A DNA stretch of 64,000 nt, taken from positions 1,736,001-1,800,000 of the forward strand of contig NZ_AP025490.1 in assembly GCF_024347495.1 (NCBI RefSeq). Direction: 5' to 3'. Position 1 is the first letter of the stretch; the number at the start of each line of letters is the position of its first letter. Below, piece by piece: positions 1-10,100 of this stretch. Both the position numbers and the translations under genes were made by a program. Below the pieces are notes generated by a model that saw nothing but the letters and a program-made list of their open reading frames with translations, ran no database searches and was not told where the DNA came from. The DNA comes from Vibrio gallaecicus (GTDB lineage Bacteria; Pseudomonadota; Gammaproteobacteria; Enterobacterales; Vibrionaceae).

Positions 1-161
1 TCTTCAAACTCGGCATTATCGGCTAAGTCTGAAATGTCGTAGCCTCGATAAGTAAGACCAGTCCCCGTTTGACCGACAGTGCATAATGATGTGGTTCCAG
101 CGCTTTGACCTCTAAGACCTGCGCCACCTATAGCTTGATTCTTATTAGAAGAACTAGGCAT
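1..161 (-). CDS. prpC: 2-methylcitrate synthase, N-terminal part (runs off the window)
   Basis: This is the first 53 or so codons of PrpC, which condenses propionyl-CoA with oxaloacetate to 2-methylcitrate in the methylcitrate cycle. Translating the minus strand from the ATG at 161 gives a short Ser/Asn-rich start and then the conserved block AGLRGQSAGTTSLCTVG followed by GTGLTYRGYDI, typical of the citrate synthase family and especially PrpC. A good Shine-Dalgarno (AAGGAG) lies just before the ATG. It follows prpB on the same strand after about 200 bp, the usual order regulator-prpB-prpC in Vibrio and Shewanella. The rest of the gene lies outside the window, so its integrity cannot be judged. 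Confidence 0.93.
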   Translation of the reverse strand, partial: MPSSSNKNQAIGGAGLRGQSAGTTSLCTVGQTGTGLTYRGYDISDLADNAEFE

Positions 162-364
162 TGTGAACTCCTTTTCTATCTTAGTGAGTGCGCCCTCTTT
201 GGAGCGATTACTTTGTCGCAGGTGCAAGTGATTCAACGAACACTTTGATTCAGCGAGAGTAAATACATCACACTAATTTTCACGTTATTGGATTAGGTTA
301 ATTTGTATTTTCTTTACGTTTTAATTTCTTTTTTTACTTAGCTGTTTCTTAAATACTTAGTTGT

Positions 365-1261
365 TTAATCATTTTTAAACAGTTGATCGAGTTTATCTTC
401 ATAATCATGATAATTAAGGTGCTGATACAGCTCTTTCCGAGTTTGCATATCACCTAATAATGCCTCTTGATTACCTTGCTCAAGCAAGTGGGCATAAACC
501 ATTTCAGCTGCTTTATTCATGGCTCTAAAAGCACTAAGCGGGTACAACACCATGTCCACTTTTGAAGCTGCTAGCTCTTGAGTATTAAATAATGGCGTTT
601 GTCCAAATTCAGTAATATTCGCCAAAATTGGAATGTGTTTACCTGTTGCGGATTCCAGTGACGTTGAGAATTGAACATATTGGTCTAGAGTATTCATCGC
701 CTCAGGGAAAATCATGTCTGCCCCTGCTTCTACGCAAGCTATTGCTCGTTCAATCGCACTATCAATACCCTCTACTGCTAGGGCATCAGTTCTTGCCATC
801 AAAACAAATTCAGGGTTAATGCGAGCATCTGCGGCAGCTTTTACTCGATCCACCATTTCTTGTTGGCTGACAATTGCCTTATTCGGTCGGTGACCACATC
901 GCTTTTGGGCAACTTGATCTTCCATGTGAACAGCTGCTGCACCTGCTTTTTCCATCGCTTTAATAGTTCGAGCGATATTAAATGCCCCACCGAAACCCGT
1001 ATCAATGTCCACGAGCAGTGGAAGATCACAGGCATTAGTGATTCTTTCGACATCCACCAGCACATCATTCAAGGTTGTGATCCCTAAATCTGGAAGCCCA
1101 TAGGATGCATTCGCAATCCCCCCTCCAGAAAGGTAAATGGCTTGATGACCTAAATTTTTCGCCATCATCGCGCAATATGGGTTAATAGTGCCGACAACTT
1201 GTAGTGGGTTATTGTCTTCAACTGCTCGTCGAAACTTAGCCCCGGGACTTAAACTCATCAT
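365..1261 (-). CDS. prpB: 2-methylisocitrate lyase PrpB
   Basis: PrpB cleaves 2-methylisocitrate to pyruvate and succinate, the last step of the cytosolic methylcitrate cycle. The 298-residue protein has the usual length. It carries the isocitrate-lyase-superfamily signature KRCGHR at residues 120-125, whose cysteine is the catalytic base, and the metal-binding VDIDTGFG segment at 84-91. Two start codons are adjacent (MM); AGGAG lies 5-8 nt upstream, so either could serve. It is flanked by the GntR regulator upstream and prpC downstream on the same strand, so one transcript from the operator region near 2.15 kb is likely (inference). No terminator was seen between prpB and prpC. Confidence 0.97.
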   Translation of the reverse strand: MMSLSPGAKFRRAVEDNNPLQVVGTINPYCAMMAKNLGHQAIYLSGGGIANASYGLPDLGITTLNDVLVDVERITNACDLPLLVDIDTGFGGAFNIARTIKAMEKAGAAAVHMEDQVAQKRCGHRPNKAIVSQQEMVDRVKAAADARINPEFVLMARTDALAVEGIDSAIERAIACVEAGADMIFPEAMNTLDQYVQFSTSLESATGKHIPILANITEFGQTPLFNTQELAASKVDMVLYPLSAFRAMNKAAEMVYAHLLEQGNQEALLGDMQTRKELYQHLNYHDYEDKLDQLFKND

Positions 1262-1356
1262 TGGTTCTCCTGTTAATAATACTTATCCGTGTATTCTTTT
1301 TTATCCATGCGTTCTTTTCTGTAAATTCCTAACAGCGCTTAACAAACTTAGTCGTA

Positions 1357-2079
1357 CTACCCTGACGTGGTACTCATTTGCTGTTCTATCAGTGTTCGGC
1401 TTCCTGAGATATGCCTTCTCATTAGCATTTCTGCTAACTCCTCATCACCATTTTTTATCGCTTGAAGGATGTACTTATGTTCGTCGAGGGCTTGTTCTGG
1501 TCGAGATTGAGATCGTGGTACCTGATAACGGTACATTCTAAGAAGGTGGTATAGCTCATTACACAATAGGGAAATAAGTTGGGTATTACGGCTAGCTTTG
1601 ATGATGCGATAATGAAAATCAAAATCGCCGTGTTGATGGAAGTAAGAAGAACCTTCAACTTCATCAATGTGCTTCGAGTGTGTTGACAATAGACCTTCAA
1701 GAGCAAGCAATTCATCCTGAGTGATATGTCGAGCCGCTAAACGAGCGGCCATGCCTTCCAGTGCCTCACGGACGGCATAAAGCTCCATTAGTTTCTCTGG
1801 GGAGAAGGTGATTACCCGAGCTCCAACATGAGGGATTCGTTCTATCAGTCCCAAGCCTTCCACTCTCATGATGGCTTCACGTAAAGGACCACGACTAACT
1901 TCAAAACGCTTGGCTAACTCAGGTTCTGATATTTTACTGCCTGGAGCAATCGAGCCTTCAACAATCGCTTCAATTAAGTACTCGGTAAGGCTTTCCGATT
2001 TTGTATTTTGAGATTCAGACTTAGATTTATCAGACGTACGATTATTCGTTTCATTATTTATCGAAAGCGTACTGTTCAT
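1357..2079 (-). CDS. GntR-family (FCD type) regulator of the propionate operon
   Basis: A 240-residue transcription factor: an N-terminal winged helix-turn-helix (about residues 45-90, with the SRGPLREA recognition-helix signature) followed by an all-helical FCD effector-binding domain. FCD regulators usually bind organic acids, and this one sits directly upstream of prpB and prpC, so it is probably the local methylcitrate or propionate sensor that replaces the sigma-54 PrpR of enterics (inference from position). The frame extends eight codons further to an ATG at 2103, but the ATG at 2079 has the better ribosome site (AAGGTG), and both starts share the same GCTCACAATGAA context. Palindromic operators lie just upstream, which suggests autoregulation. 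Confidence 0.88.
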   Translation of the reverse strand: MNSTLSINNETNNRTSDKSKSESQNTKSESLTEYLIEAIVEGSIAPGSKISEPELAKRFEVSRGPLREAIMRVEGLGLIERIPHVGARVITFSPEKLMELYAVREALEGMAARLAARHITQDELLALEGLLSTHSKHIDEVEGSSYFHQHGDFDFHYRIIKASRNTQLISLLCNELYHLLRMYRYQVPRSQSRPEQALDEHKYILQAIKNGDEELAEMLMRRHISGSRTLIEQQMSTTSG

Positions 2080-2129
2080 TGTGAGCACCTTATACTTAGT
2101 CATTCATTGTGAGCGATTTAGATACTCAC

Positions 2130-2204
2130 ATTGTCTACAATTTGTTTCTCTAAATATAAAATAGACGATAAAAGTGTCGACAATCAAGAAAATTGTCGAC
2201 AATT
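2130..2204. promoter_or_regulatory. Cluster of three TTGTCGACAA-type operators upstream of the prp regulator
   Basis: Three related palindromes sit in the gap between the GntR gene and the AraC gene: TTGTCTACAA at 2131-2140, GTGTCGACAA at 2174-2183 and the perfect TTGTCGACAA at 2193-2202 (AATTGTCGACAATT at 2191-2204). Short symmetric sites of this kind are typical for GntR/FCD dimers. No such site was seen directly before prpB or prpC, which fits one operon promoter here. The assignment to the neighbouring GntR protein is inference. Confidence 0.7.
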
Positions 2205-2257
2205 TAGACTAAGGTAGTAGAGTGCTACAGGGGGTATGAAAGGGGTTAAAATCAGGA

Positions 2258-3073
2258 TTAACTAAAGAATGACTGATACAACCTAGGTGTAACGGCGGTT
2301 CGCTTCTTAAAGTTACGTTGGAAATGCGCCTGGTCTGAAAATCCTAATTGATTTGAAGTGTCGACAATTGTTTGACCTGTTTTAAGCATCTCTTTGGCGC
2401 GCTTGATTCGCTCATCCAGTAAATACGCATGTGGAGACAAGCCGTAATACTGCTTAAAGCTTCGAATAAGATGATACTGACTAACGCCGATTTCTTGGGA
2501 TAATTCAGTCAAAGACATATTTGAATCGAGGTTATCTATAAGCTTTTCTTTTACTCTCGAAAGATGAGGCGCAGTGAATACTTTGCTCTCTTGAGGTTTA
2601 TTTGAAAGCGTAAAGCCTTTACTTATAAATTCAAATAACTGGTACTCTGCCTCAAGTACACTTTCACCACTGATTAAGCTTTGGTACAAAGCTTGAAATT
2701 GTTTCTGAAGGTCAGTTCGCTTTTCAAAGTCATTTTCAAAAGCAAAATAGTCGTAACTCGAGCTATCAAGGATTTGTTGCTGCACTTTTCCCATCCAAAG
2801 ACTATCAACAAACAGCATGGAATAAGACCAATTACCTTGCTCTGGGTTACATGAATGAACATCAGCAGGGTTTATTGTCACAACATCATTCACACCAATA
2901 TTATGCTTGCTTCCACGGTTGGTATAAAAGGCTTTCCCGCTATTGATGATTCCGAACGAAAATTCATCATGTGAATGCGCTTCATAGCAAGCATTTGAAT
3001 CGCTCGCTACGCGAATTTCAATTTGTGGTAATAACGAGCTTTGTTTAAACGCAACTGAGTTATCTTTTGCCAT
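2258..3073 (-). CDS. AraC-family transcriptional regulator
   Basis: A 271-residue AraC/XylS regulator with an N-terminal cupin-like AraC_binding domain (histidine-rich stretch around EAHSHDEFSFG) and a C-terminal double helix-turn-helix of about 100 residues containing GVSQYHLIRSFKQ and GFSDQAHFQRNFKK, the two family recognition segments. An upstream extension to a TTG at 3115 is open, but the ATG at 3073 follows AGGTGG and is preferred; it leaves 13 bp after the LysE stop instead of an overlap. It is co-directional with the LysE exporter gene and probably in one operon, a common pairing in which the AraC protein controls export of an amino acid or similar molecule (inference). The effector is unknown. 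Confidence 0.88.
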   Translation of the reverse strand: MAKDNSVAFKQSSLLPQIEIRVASDSNACYEAHSHDEFSFGIINSGKAFYTNRGSKHNIGVNDVVTINPADVHSCNPEQGNWSYSMLFVDSLWMGKVQQQILDSSSYDYFAFENDFEKRTDLQKQFQALYQSLISGESVLEAEYQLFEFISKGFTLSNKPQESKVFTAPHLSRVKEKLIDNLDSNMSLTELSQEIGVSQYHLIRSFKQYYGLSPHAYLLDERIKRAKEMLKTGQTIVDTSNQLGFSDQAHFQRNFKKRTAVTPRLYQSFFS

Positions 3074-3086
3074 TCCCTGCCCACCT

Positions 3087-3683
3087 TTAAACCCAAATAC
3101 TCGAAATTGATACAACTAAGAGCATTGCCATGGTTTGATTAAATCGTTTTTGTCTTTTTTCTGACTGTAAAAATTGACGAATAACATGACCAATAGCCGC
3201 CCATGAAGACACTCCAATAAAACAAGCTACTAAAGAAATTCCCGTAAAAATGACCAGCTGAAGCTCCACTGAGTCGTAACCTACAACATATAAGCTAATT
3301 CCAGACATAGCAACTAACCAAGCTTTGGGATTAATGCACTGCATTACAACGCCATGCAGTAAACTTGGTGCTTTTCTTTGTTCTGCTTCGCTAACACTTT
3401 GGAAAGGAGCTGTAGCAATTTGCTTAGCTAGGTAGAGTAAAAATAAGCTACCGATGATTTGCATGGTTTGCGCTAAGTTTGGGATTAAGTTGGCTAATGA
3501 ACTCAGTAAATGTCCAGAGATAAATACCACTGCACTGTACGCAATACTGGCTCCTGTTACGTACATTAACGCTTTCATAAACCCATAATTCGCAGCTGTA
3601 CTTGTCGCGACCAAGTTCACTGGCCCTGGCGAAATAGCACCAACAATTGCAAATACTGACATCGCAACCATAATTTGTTCCAT
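3087..3683 (-). CDS. LysE/RhtB-family amino acid exporter
   Basis: A 198-residue inner-membrane protein with about six hydrophobic segments. The first carries the family signature AISPGPVNLVATS near residues 16-28, and a central NPKAWLVAMSG motif is also characteristic of LysE/RhtB exporters. The family exports amino acids such as lysine, arginine or homoserine lactones by proton antiport; the substrate cannot be read here. AGGAG precedes the ATG by 5 nt. It is the first gene of a probable two-gene unit with the AraC regulator downstream. It is somewhat shorter than the usual 205-215 residues but appears complete. Confidence 0.9.
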   Translation of the reverse strand: MEQIMVAMSVFAIVGAISPGPVNLVATSTAANYGFMKALMYVTGASIAYSAVVFISGHLLSSLANLIPNLAQTMQIIGSLFLLYLAKQIATAPFQSVSEAEQRKAPSLLHGVVMQCINPKAWLVAMSGISLYVVGYDSVELQLVIFTGISLVACFIGVSSWAAIGHVIRQFLQSEKRQKRFNQTMAMLLVVSISSIWV

Positions 3684-3800
3684 AAATACTCCTAAATTCC
3701 TACACTCACTTTAACCAAGGGTGAGTTTAATTTATTGAACAATATTGCGGTTTAAGTGCTTTCCTTTGCTGATTAGTTCCTGTTCCGAAACTAACAAGTA

Positions 3801-3830
3801 ATAAAAAAGCGCACGATCAGGTGCGCTTTA
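3801..3830 (-). terminator. Intrinsic terminator of the first giant HD-GYP gene
   Basis: A 9-bp stem AAAGCGCAC / GTGCGCTTT (3806-3814 and 3821-3829) with a 6-nt loop. Read on the minus strand it is followed by a run of T, and it lies about 30 bp after the stop of the HD-GYP gene at 3862. Confidence 0.85.
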
Positions 3831-3861
3831 AAACCAAACCATTCCTAACATATGCTATGGG

Positions 3862-6800
3862 TCAGCCTGCTTTAGCTAAGGGTGCGAAGTATTTATTAAT
3901 ATCAACAAAATCAATTTGTTCTGGCTTCAAGTATTCCTGTGCATATCGAACATGAGTACCACTAGATAAAAACAAGCGGAAAAGCTCCATATCTAAATGT
4001 TCATCCAACGCCATTTTATACATGATATCAACCGCGATACTGATAGGTTTAGCTTTCTTATACGGCCTGTCAGCGGCAGTTAACGCTTCAAATATGTCAG
4101 AAATTACCAAGATACGTTCAGGAATAGAAAGATCTTCAGCGGTTAATTTCCTTGGATATCCCGTCCCTTTTAAGGTTTCGTGGTGTGTTGATGCATAACG
4201 CGGTACACGGCTTAATTCTTTCGGGAAAGGCAGGTTCTCAAGCATCTTTATGGTACTGAGCATATGCTCATTAATTTTAAAACGATCTTCTGGAGTCAAT
4301 GTGCCACGAGCGATACTCAAGTTATACACCTCTCCCATATTGTATAGATGTTCCGGTACATCCATTTTTATACCATGCTTAGGATCGAACTCCAGTGGTC
4401 GATCTCGCTTAACAATATGCTCAGGCTTATCAGAAAGCAGAGGTTCTACTGCAGGCAAAGAAGAGTGAGTCACTTTATTAAGTTCTTCAATTGGTGATAG
4501 ACCAAGTGCATCATCAAAGTTTCTCATCCACGTGATTTGAGCAATCTCTTGAATTCGAACAACTTTGTCATTACTCATGAATTCACCACCAACATTTGAT
4601 GTAGCTATGAATTCAAAATCTTCTTTCAACTGCAATTGTTTAGCCGCTAAATCAACTTCAATCACTTCAGTTGACTCAACACCTTCCAATTTTTTCTTAA
4701 GTGCAGTAATTTCCGCATCTCGCCAAAGTACTTCAAAACGAGTTCTCACTTCGTGAATGCGGTTATAGTTAGCTTCTAATTTGCTTCCTTTATCAACAAT
4801 ATGCTCTGGTGTAGTGATCTTTCCACAGTCATGTAGCCAAGCTGCAATTCGGAATTCTCGGCGTTCGTCATCATTTTCAAACTGAAAAGATTCAAAAATA
4901 CCGGTGTCACATTTTTCTGCAGCATCGGCCAACATTAACCCGAGTTCTGGAACTCGATTACAGTGCCCAGCAGTGTATGCCGATTTGTCATCGATAGCTT
5001 GTGCAATAAGTTTAATGAATGCTTCTACAAACGCTTCTTGTGCTTCTTCATGCCGTTTGATTTCTTTCGACATTTCCACAATCGCGGCCGACAATTCCCA
5101 AATTTCAGAAATACGTGTATCTGATTGTTTCACCTCATCGTATTGGCGATCTTTAATCAGCTGAGTTTGATCGATTAGGTCTTTGATTGGGTCGACAATT
5201 GGTGAGCCGAAACGCCATGCAAGAGGTAATAAGCACAACAAGAAAGCACCAGTAATCAGCACTGATTTCGTCACTTTATCCATGACCTGAGCAAGTACAA
5301 CGCTTTCTGCAATTAATACTGCGAAATATTCACCATTCACATGATCTCTTGTTGGAGTAATGTAGATGTATTTGTCCACACCAGACACAGTTCGCTTAAG
5401 AAGTTGACCATGAGTAGATTCAGAATGTGCCAACTCATATAGTTCCAAGTATGGAACTCGTCTCATGTCTTCTTTCGCTTTCTTATTTTTTAAATTTAAC
5501 CACTTGTCATCTAAATATTGTCGTTGCTCTGGGGTAATGTTCGCAATCGCTAAATTGATGATATCGACAATCTCTTTATCCTGAGATTTCATCAAAATGT
5601 GGTAAGCGGTTGGGAAGTTGTTATCTAATTCAGCAACACCTTGATTTACCGTCACATCAGCCAAGAAGTATTGCTTAACAGCAGATTGCAAAATGGCAGA
5701 AGTATCAATGAAAGCACTGATTTCATCAGCTCTTAAAGCATCGATGACCTCATTTATTGTCGAGAACTCTACCAATTCAATATCAGGATATAGGTCACGA
5801 AATTTAGGTACGATTGACCAACCAGTGAGAATCCCAAGCTTCTTGTCACTAAGCTGATTCAATGAATTGATTTCACCAAAAGACTTTTTGGTCGCAAGCG
5901 CAAAAGGTAAATGATAAATAGGATCACTAAAATCCCCTACCGCATAGCCTTGATTATTGTTTTGTAAGGAATGTAATACATCTAACGAACCATCGGTGTA
6001 CTGCTGAAGTAACTCGCTCCAAGTAAAACCATTGATGAACTCAAATTGTAAACCAGTTGATTTAGATAATTCATTGAGCAAGTCTACTGCATAGCCTCTT
6101 GGCTCTCCCGATATAGCATAGTCCATAGGACCCCAAGCATTTTGGTTGGATACTTTTAAAGAGCGCGCACCATTAACTAATGCTTTTTGTTCATCACTCA
6201 ACACCAGAGTTTTACCTGCTGGCATCTTATTGGAATAATCAGGGGCAAGGTTAGTTGCTATGACTTCTCCGTTACGTCTAAAAACAAAAGCTTCAACGCC
6301 TATAGTGGGGCCTGAGCTCGCGAGAATTGACTTCATTCTATCGGACATAGAAGAAAGCAAAACATCGACTCCGAGAACTTGCTTATATCTAGGCAGTTCA
6401 ATTGAGAAGGTCTGACCCGTTATTTTCAAATGTTGAAATAAGTAAGGCTGAGTTTTGTAAACCTCATCGGATGCACTTTTGAACCATGGTCGCTGAGTGG
6501 GGAAATAATTACTGTCAACTGAAGTCATGTAACGCTCTTGGAAGCTCTCATCGAAAAAATGAGTTTGCTTTAAGCGTTTCGTCCCTTCATTAAATACATG
6601 GATTACGACCCAGCGGTCTTGAGGAGAGGCATTGATTTTTTCACGAACAATAGGAGAAGATTCAAGGTTAATAAGCTGATAAAAGTTATCATCTTGCCCA
6701 CCAACATAAACACTGTAAATATGAGGGTTATTATTAAGAACATCAGAAAAGATATTTCTCATAGTGAGTCGGTCTAGTTCTGAGTCGGTCGCCTTTAATA

Positions 6801-7050
6801 TTGAAGCAAGTAATTTTGTTGTGTAACTGCTTTCGCCATCAGAATCTTTTACATAATCACTAATATTATTGGCAATTATTGAGTATTTAGTCAGCGTATT
6901 TTCTGTAGCCAATTTATTATTGAAGTAATACTGCAATGAGATAGCCAGCATTGCAGTAATGATTGTCGCAAGAATAAACATCCCGCCGACAGTAAGCCGA
7001 ATAGAAAACTTTTTATTATCCCTGTAGACTTTATCCATATAGTCTGACAT
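3862..7050 (-). CDS. Membrane sensor with Cache, substrate-binding (SBP_bac_3), HAMP and extended HD-GYP domains
   Basis: A 1062-residue inner-membrane protein. Order: transmembrane helix (about 19-41); a periplasmic Cache-like region (45-280); a family-3 solute-binding domain (about 300-520, with GYAVDLLNELSKSTG and GWSIVPKFRDLYP); a short Cache-like module ending YFAVLIAES near 585; a second membrane helix (about 590-612); HAMP (615-670); then HD-GYP. The catalytic HD (LHDCGK) is near 740 and HHETLKGTGYP near 955-965. HD-GYP domains hydrolyse cyclic di-GMP, so it probably lowers c-di-GMP in response to a periplasmic ligand (inference). The distance between HD and GYP is about 150 residues longer than usual. 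A paralogue lies 139 bp upstream on the same strand. Confidence 0.9.
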   Translation of the reverse strand: MSDYMDKVYRDNKKFSIRLTVGGMFILATIITAMLAISLQYYFNNKLATENTLTKYSIIANNISDYVKDSDGESSYTTKLLASILKATDSELDRLTMRNIFSDVLNNNPHIYSVYVGGQDDNFYQLINLESSPIVREKINASPQDRWVVIHVFNEGTKRLKQTHFFDESFQERYMTSVDSNYFPTQRPWFKSASDEVYKTQPYLFQHLKITGQTFSIELPRYKQVLGVDVLLSSMSDRMKSILASSGPTIGVEAFVFRRNGEVIATNLAPDYSNKMPAGKTLVLSDEQKALVNGARSLKVSNQNAWGPMDYAISGEPRGYAVDLLNELSKSTGLQFEFINGFTWSELLQQYTDGSLDVLHSLQNNNQGYAVGDFSDPIYHLPFALATKKSFGEINSLNQLSDKKLGILTGWSIVPKFRDLYPDIELVEFSTINEVIDALRADEISAFIDTSAILQSAVKQYFLADVTVNQGVAELDNNFPTAYHILMKSQDKEIVDIINLAIANITPEQRQYLDDKWLNLKNKKAKEDMRRVPYLELYELAHSESTHGQLLKRTVSGVDKYIYITPTRDHVNGEYFAVLIAESVVLAQVMDKVTKSVLITGAFLLCLLPLAWRFGSPIVDPIKDLIDQTQLIKDRQYDEVKQSDTRISEIWELSAAIVEMSKEIKRHEEAQEAFVEAFIKLIAQAIDDKSAYTAGHCNRVPELGLMLADAAEKCDTGIFESFQFENDDERREFRIAAWLHDCGKITTPEHIVDKGSKLEANYNRIHEVRTRFEVLWRDAEITALKKKLEGVESTEVIEVDLAAKQLQLKEDFEFIATSNVGGEFMSNDKVVRIQEIAQITWMRNFDDALGLSPIEELNKVTHSSLPAVEPLLSDKPEHIVKRDRPLEFDPKHGIKMDVPEHLYNMGEVYNLSIARGTLTPEDRFKINEHMLSTIKMLENLPFPKELSRVPRYASTHHETLKGTGYPRKLTAEDLSIPERILVISDIFEALTAADRPYKKAKPISIAVDIMYKMALDEHLDMELFRLFLSSGTHVRYAQEYLKPEQIDFVDINKYFAPLAKAG

Positions 7051-7189
7051 CCATTTTTATATTGTTATCATCGCATCTGAGTATTTCAGAACTATATACT
7101 GTATATAATAAATCCATCGATGACAATAATGTCATAAGAATTATTTAAATGATCAGAGCATCCATGCTCTAAATCTTTCATCAATGACT

Positions 7190-10100
7190 TTATGCCAAAT
7201 ACTTTTCTATATCGACATGGTCATTTTGTTCTGGTTTCAAGTAAATTTGAGCATATTTAACATGTGTACCGCTGATTAAAAATAACCTGAACAACTCGAT
7301 GTCCATGTGCTCATCTAAAGCCATCTTGTGCATAATATCTACAGCCACACTGATAGGCTTAGCTTTCTTATAAGGTCTGTCTGAAGCCGTTAAGGCTTCA
7401 AAAATATCAGCGATGACTAATACTCTCTCAGGTATAGATAAGTCTTCAGCAGTCAGTTTACGTGGATAACCAGTTCCTTTGAGAGTTTCGTGGTGTGTAG
7501 AAGCATAACGAGGCACCCGACTTAACTCTTTAGGAAAAGGTAAGTTCTCTAACATTTTGATGGTACTGATCATGTGCTCGTTAATTTTAAACCTGTCTTC
7601 AGCAGTTAAAGTGCCTCGCGCAATCGAAAGGTTGTACACCTCACCCTGGTTATATTGATGCTCAGGCATTTCCATTTTGATATTGAAGCTTGGGTCAAGA
7701 TCCGCTTGTCTTGTTCTATGAATAATGTGTTCTGGCTTATCAGAAAGTAATTTTTCTTCTACCGGGAGCTCTAGTTTAGATTCGCCTCGTGACATTTCTT
7801 CAATCGGTGACAAACCTAAATTGTCATCAAAATGCCTTAGCCAAGTAGTTTCCGCAATTTTCTTAATTTTATCGACTTTGTCATCGCTCATGAATTCGCC
7901 TCCTACGTTGGAAGTTGCGATGAATTCATAATCTTGAGTCAACTGTTGATGGGCCAGTTTTAAATCAGATTCAATTTGCTCTTTACTCGCAGTTCCTTCA
8001 AGTAAGTCTTTCAATGCCTTGATTTCTGCATCACGCCAAAGTACTTCGAACCGCGTTCTCACCTCGTGAATACGGTTATAGTTAGCTTCCAATTTAGTGC
8101 CTTTGTCGACAATATGTTCTGGAGTGGTAATCTTCCCGCAATCATGTAACCAAGCCGCAATTCGGAACTCTCTTCTTTCCTCATCATTCGTAAAGTTAAA
8201 GTCTTTGAATGAACCAAAATTAGACTTCTCGGCAGCTTCCGCCAACATCATTCCAAGCTCCGGGACTCGATTACAATGCCCTGCTGTATATGGGGATTTG
8301 TCATCGATGGCTTGAGCGATCAGCTTGATAAATGCCTCTACAAATTCTTCTTGCGTCTGTTCATGCTGTTTTAATTCCGCCGACATATCTTGAATAGCAG
8401 TAGAGAGTTCCCAGATTTCTTTGATACGTGTGTCAACAAGCTCGACATTGTCATAATCACGTTTTTTTATTTTCCCAGTTTCCATTCGCAAATGCTTGAT
8501 CGGCCTTACAATTGGTGCACCAAACACCCAAGCTACAGGTAGCGTTAAACACATGAGAAAAACCGTTACACCAATGGATGTTGTCACTCTTTTTGTCACT
8601 GTTGCATAAATTTCTTTCTCGGGAATGACAACCGCAAAGTACTCACTGTGACTGTCGTCTCTAGGAATTGCTTTCAAATAAAGATGCTTAATTTTGCCAT
8701 CAAGTTCAATTTGAATCATTTTGCCTGTTACTGTCGCGGTTTCTGCCATGCTGTGTAATTCACTGTAAGGCACCATGGTATTTTTATTCGCAATTCCCGG
8801 CTTAAACCATTTATTTTCTAGAACAGTCATTTGTTCGGCGGATATATTACGAATCGCACGATTAATTATAGGGATCAAAGCAGAATGCTCAGGTCTTAGG
8901 GCAATATAAAACTTTGTAGAATAAGGACCGGTCAAATCTTCAAGGTTTTCACTAACTTTTAAATCAGTGTGGAAGTACCTTTCTAATGCAAAGGCTAGGA
9001 CAGGTCTCACATCAAGTACCGCATCACACTCCCCTTTTTCAACCGAATCTAACGCCTTTTCTAAACTAGAGAACTCCACTAATTCAATACTTGGAAAATC
9101 TTCCTTTAACTGTTTGATAATCGACCACCCCGAAAGGACCGCCACTTTTTTACCTTCTAAATCCGCATATTTTGAAATAGAAACGGAGTTAGAATGCGTC
9201 ACAACAGAAAACGGTAAATCAAAGATAGGATCGGTATAAAGACCTTCTACACCATTGCTCGAGTATTTCTGAATGGAATGTAACGCGTCTAACTCACCTT
9301 CTTTGAATTGATTCACCAATTCTCCCCATGAGAAGCCGTTGACAAATTCGAAGTTAATACCAGACATGTCTTCAATAATAGACAACAAATCAATAGCATA
9401 GCCTTGCGGCTTTCCTGATACGGAAAAGTCCATCGGTCCCCAATCATTTTGATTAGAGACCAAAACGGCACCAGTTTCAGCAACCTCTTTCTTCTGAGCT
9501 GAGGTCAAATCAATACTAACTGTATCCTGAATTACGTCTTTAATTTTTGAAACTTGGTTAGTCGCGATTATGTGACCTGATTTAGAGTAGAGGTAGGACT
9601 CAACTTCACTGTCTGCCTCTAGCCCTAAAGCACCTGCTGACATTTTATTTGATAACGAAGACAAAACGATATCAATACCAATCACGTGCTGGCTACTTTG
9701 ATTGTTTTTAGAAAGGAAAGCTAAAGAGTAAGTTTGGCCTGTAATTTGTAAATGTTGGAATAAATAAGGTTGAGTTTTTTCAACCACTTTTTTATTCGCC
9801 GAAATATACCAAGGACGAGTTGTCGGGAGATAGTTTGTTGACTCTGTAGTGCGGTCACGCAGGTTAAAATTAGCGTCATAAAATTCAGTACTTCGAATTC
9901 TACCTTCTGGACGGTTTTGAATATCTATCACCACCCAACGATCTTCCAGTGTTGCCTGTATTTTGTCCCTAACTCTTGGAGAGGATTCTAGGTTGATGAT
10001 CTGGAAAAAGTTATCGTTTGATGACCCAATATAAATACTATAGAAGAGTGGGTTATCTTTAATGGCTTCAACTAAGATAGTTCTTACTTCTGTCTTAGTT

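Noticed and set aside
5198..5210. GTCGACAATTGG within the first giant HD-GYP gene, and a similar TTGTCGACAA at about 8105 in the second
   Set aside because: Resemble the prp operator but fall within conserved coding sequence far from prp genes; explained by codons.
7155..7170. AGAGCA-TCCA-TGCTCT hairpin after the second HD-GYP gene as a terminator
   Set aside because: Only 6 bp with no T-tract on either strand, so transcription probably continues toward the downstream paralogue.
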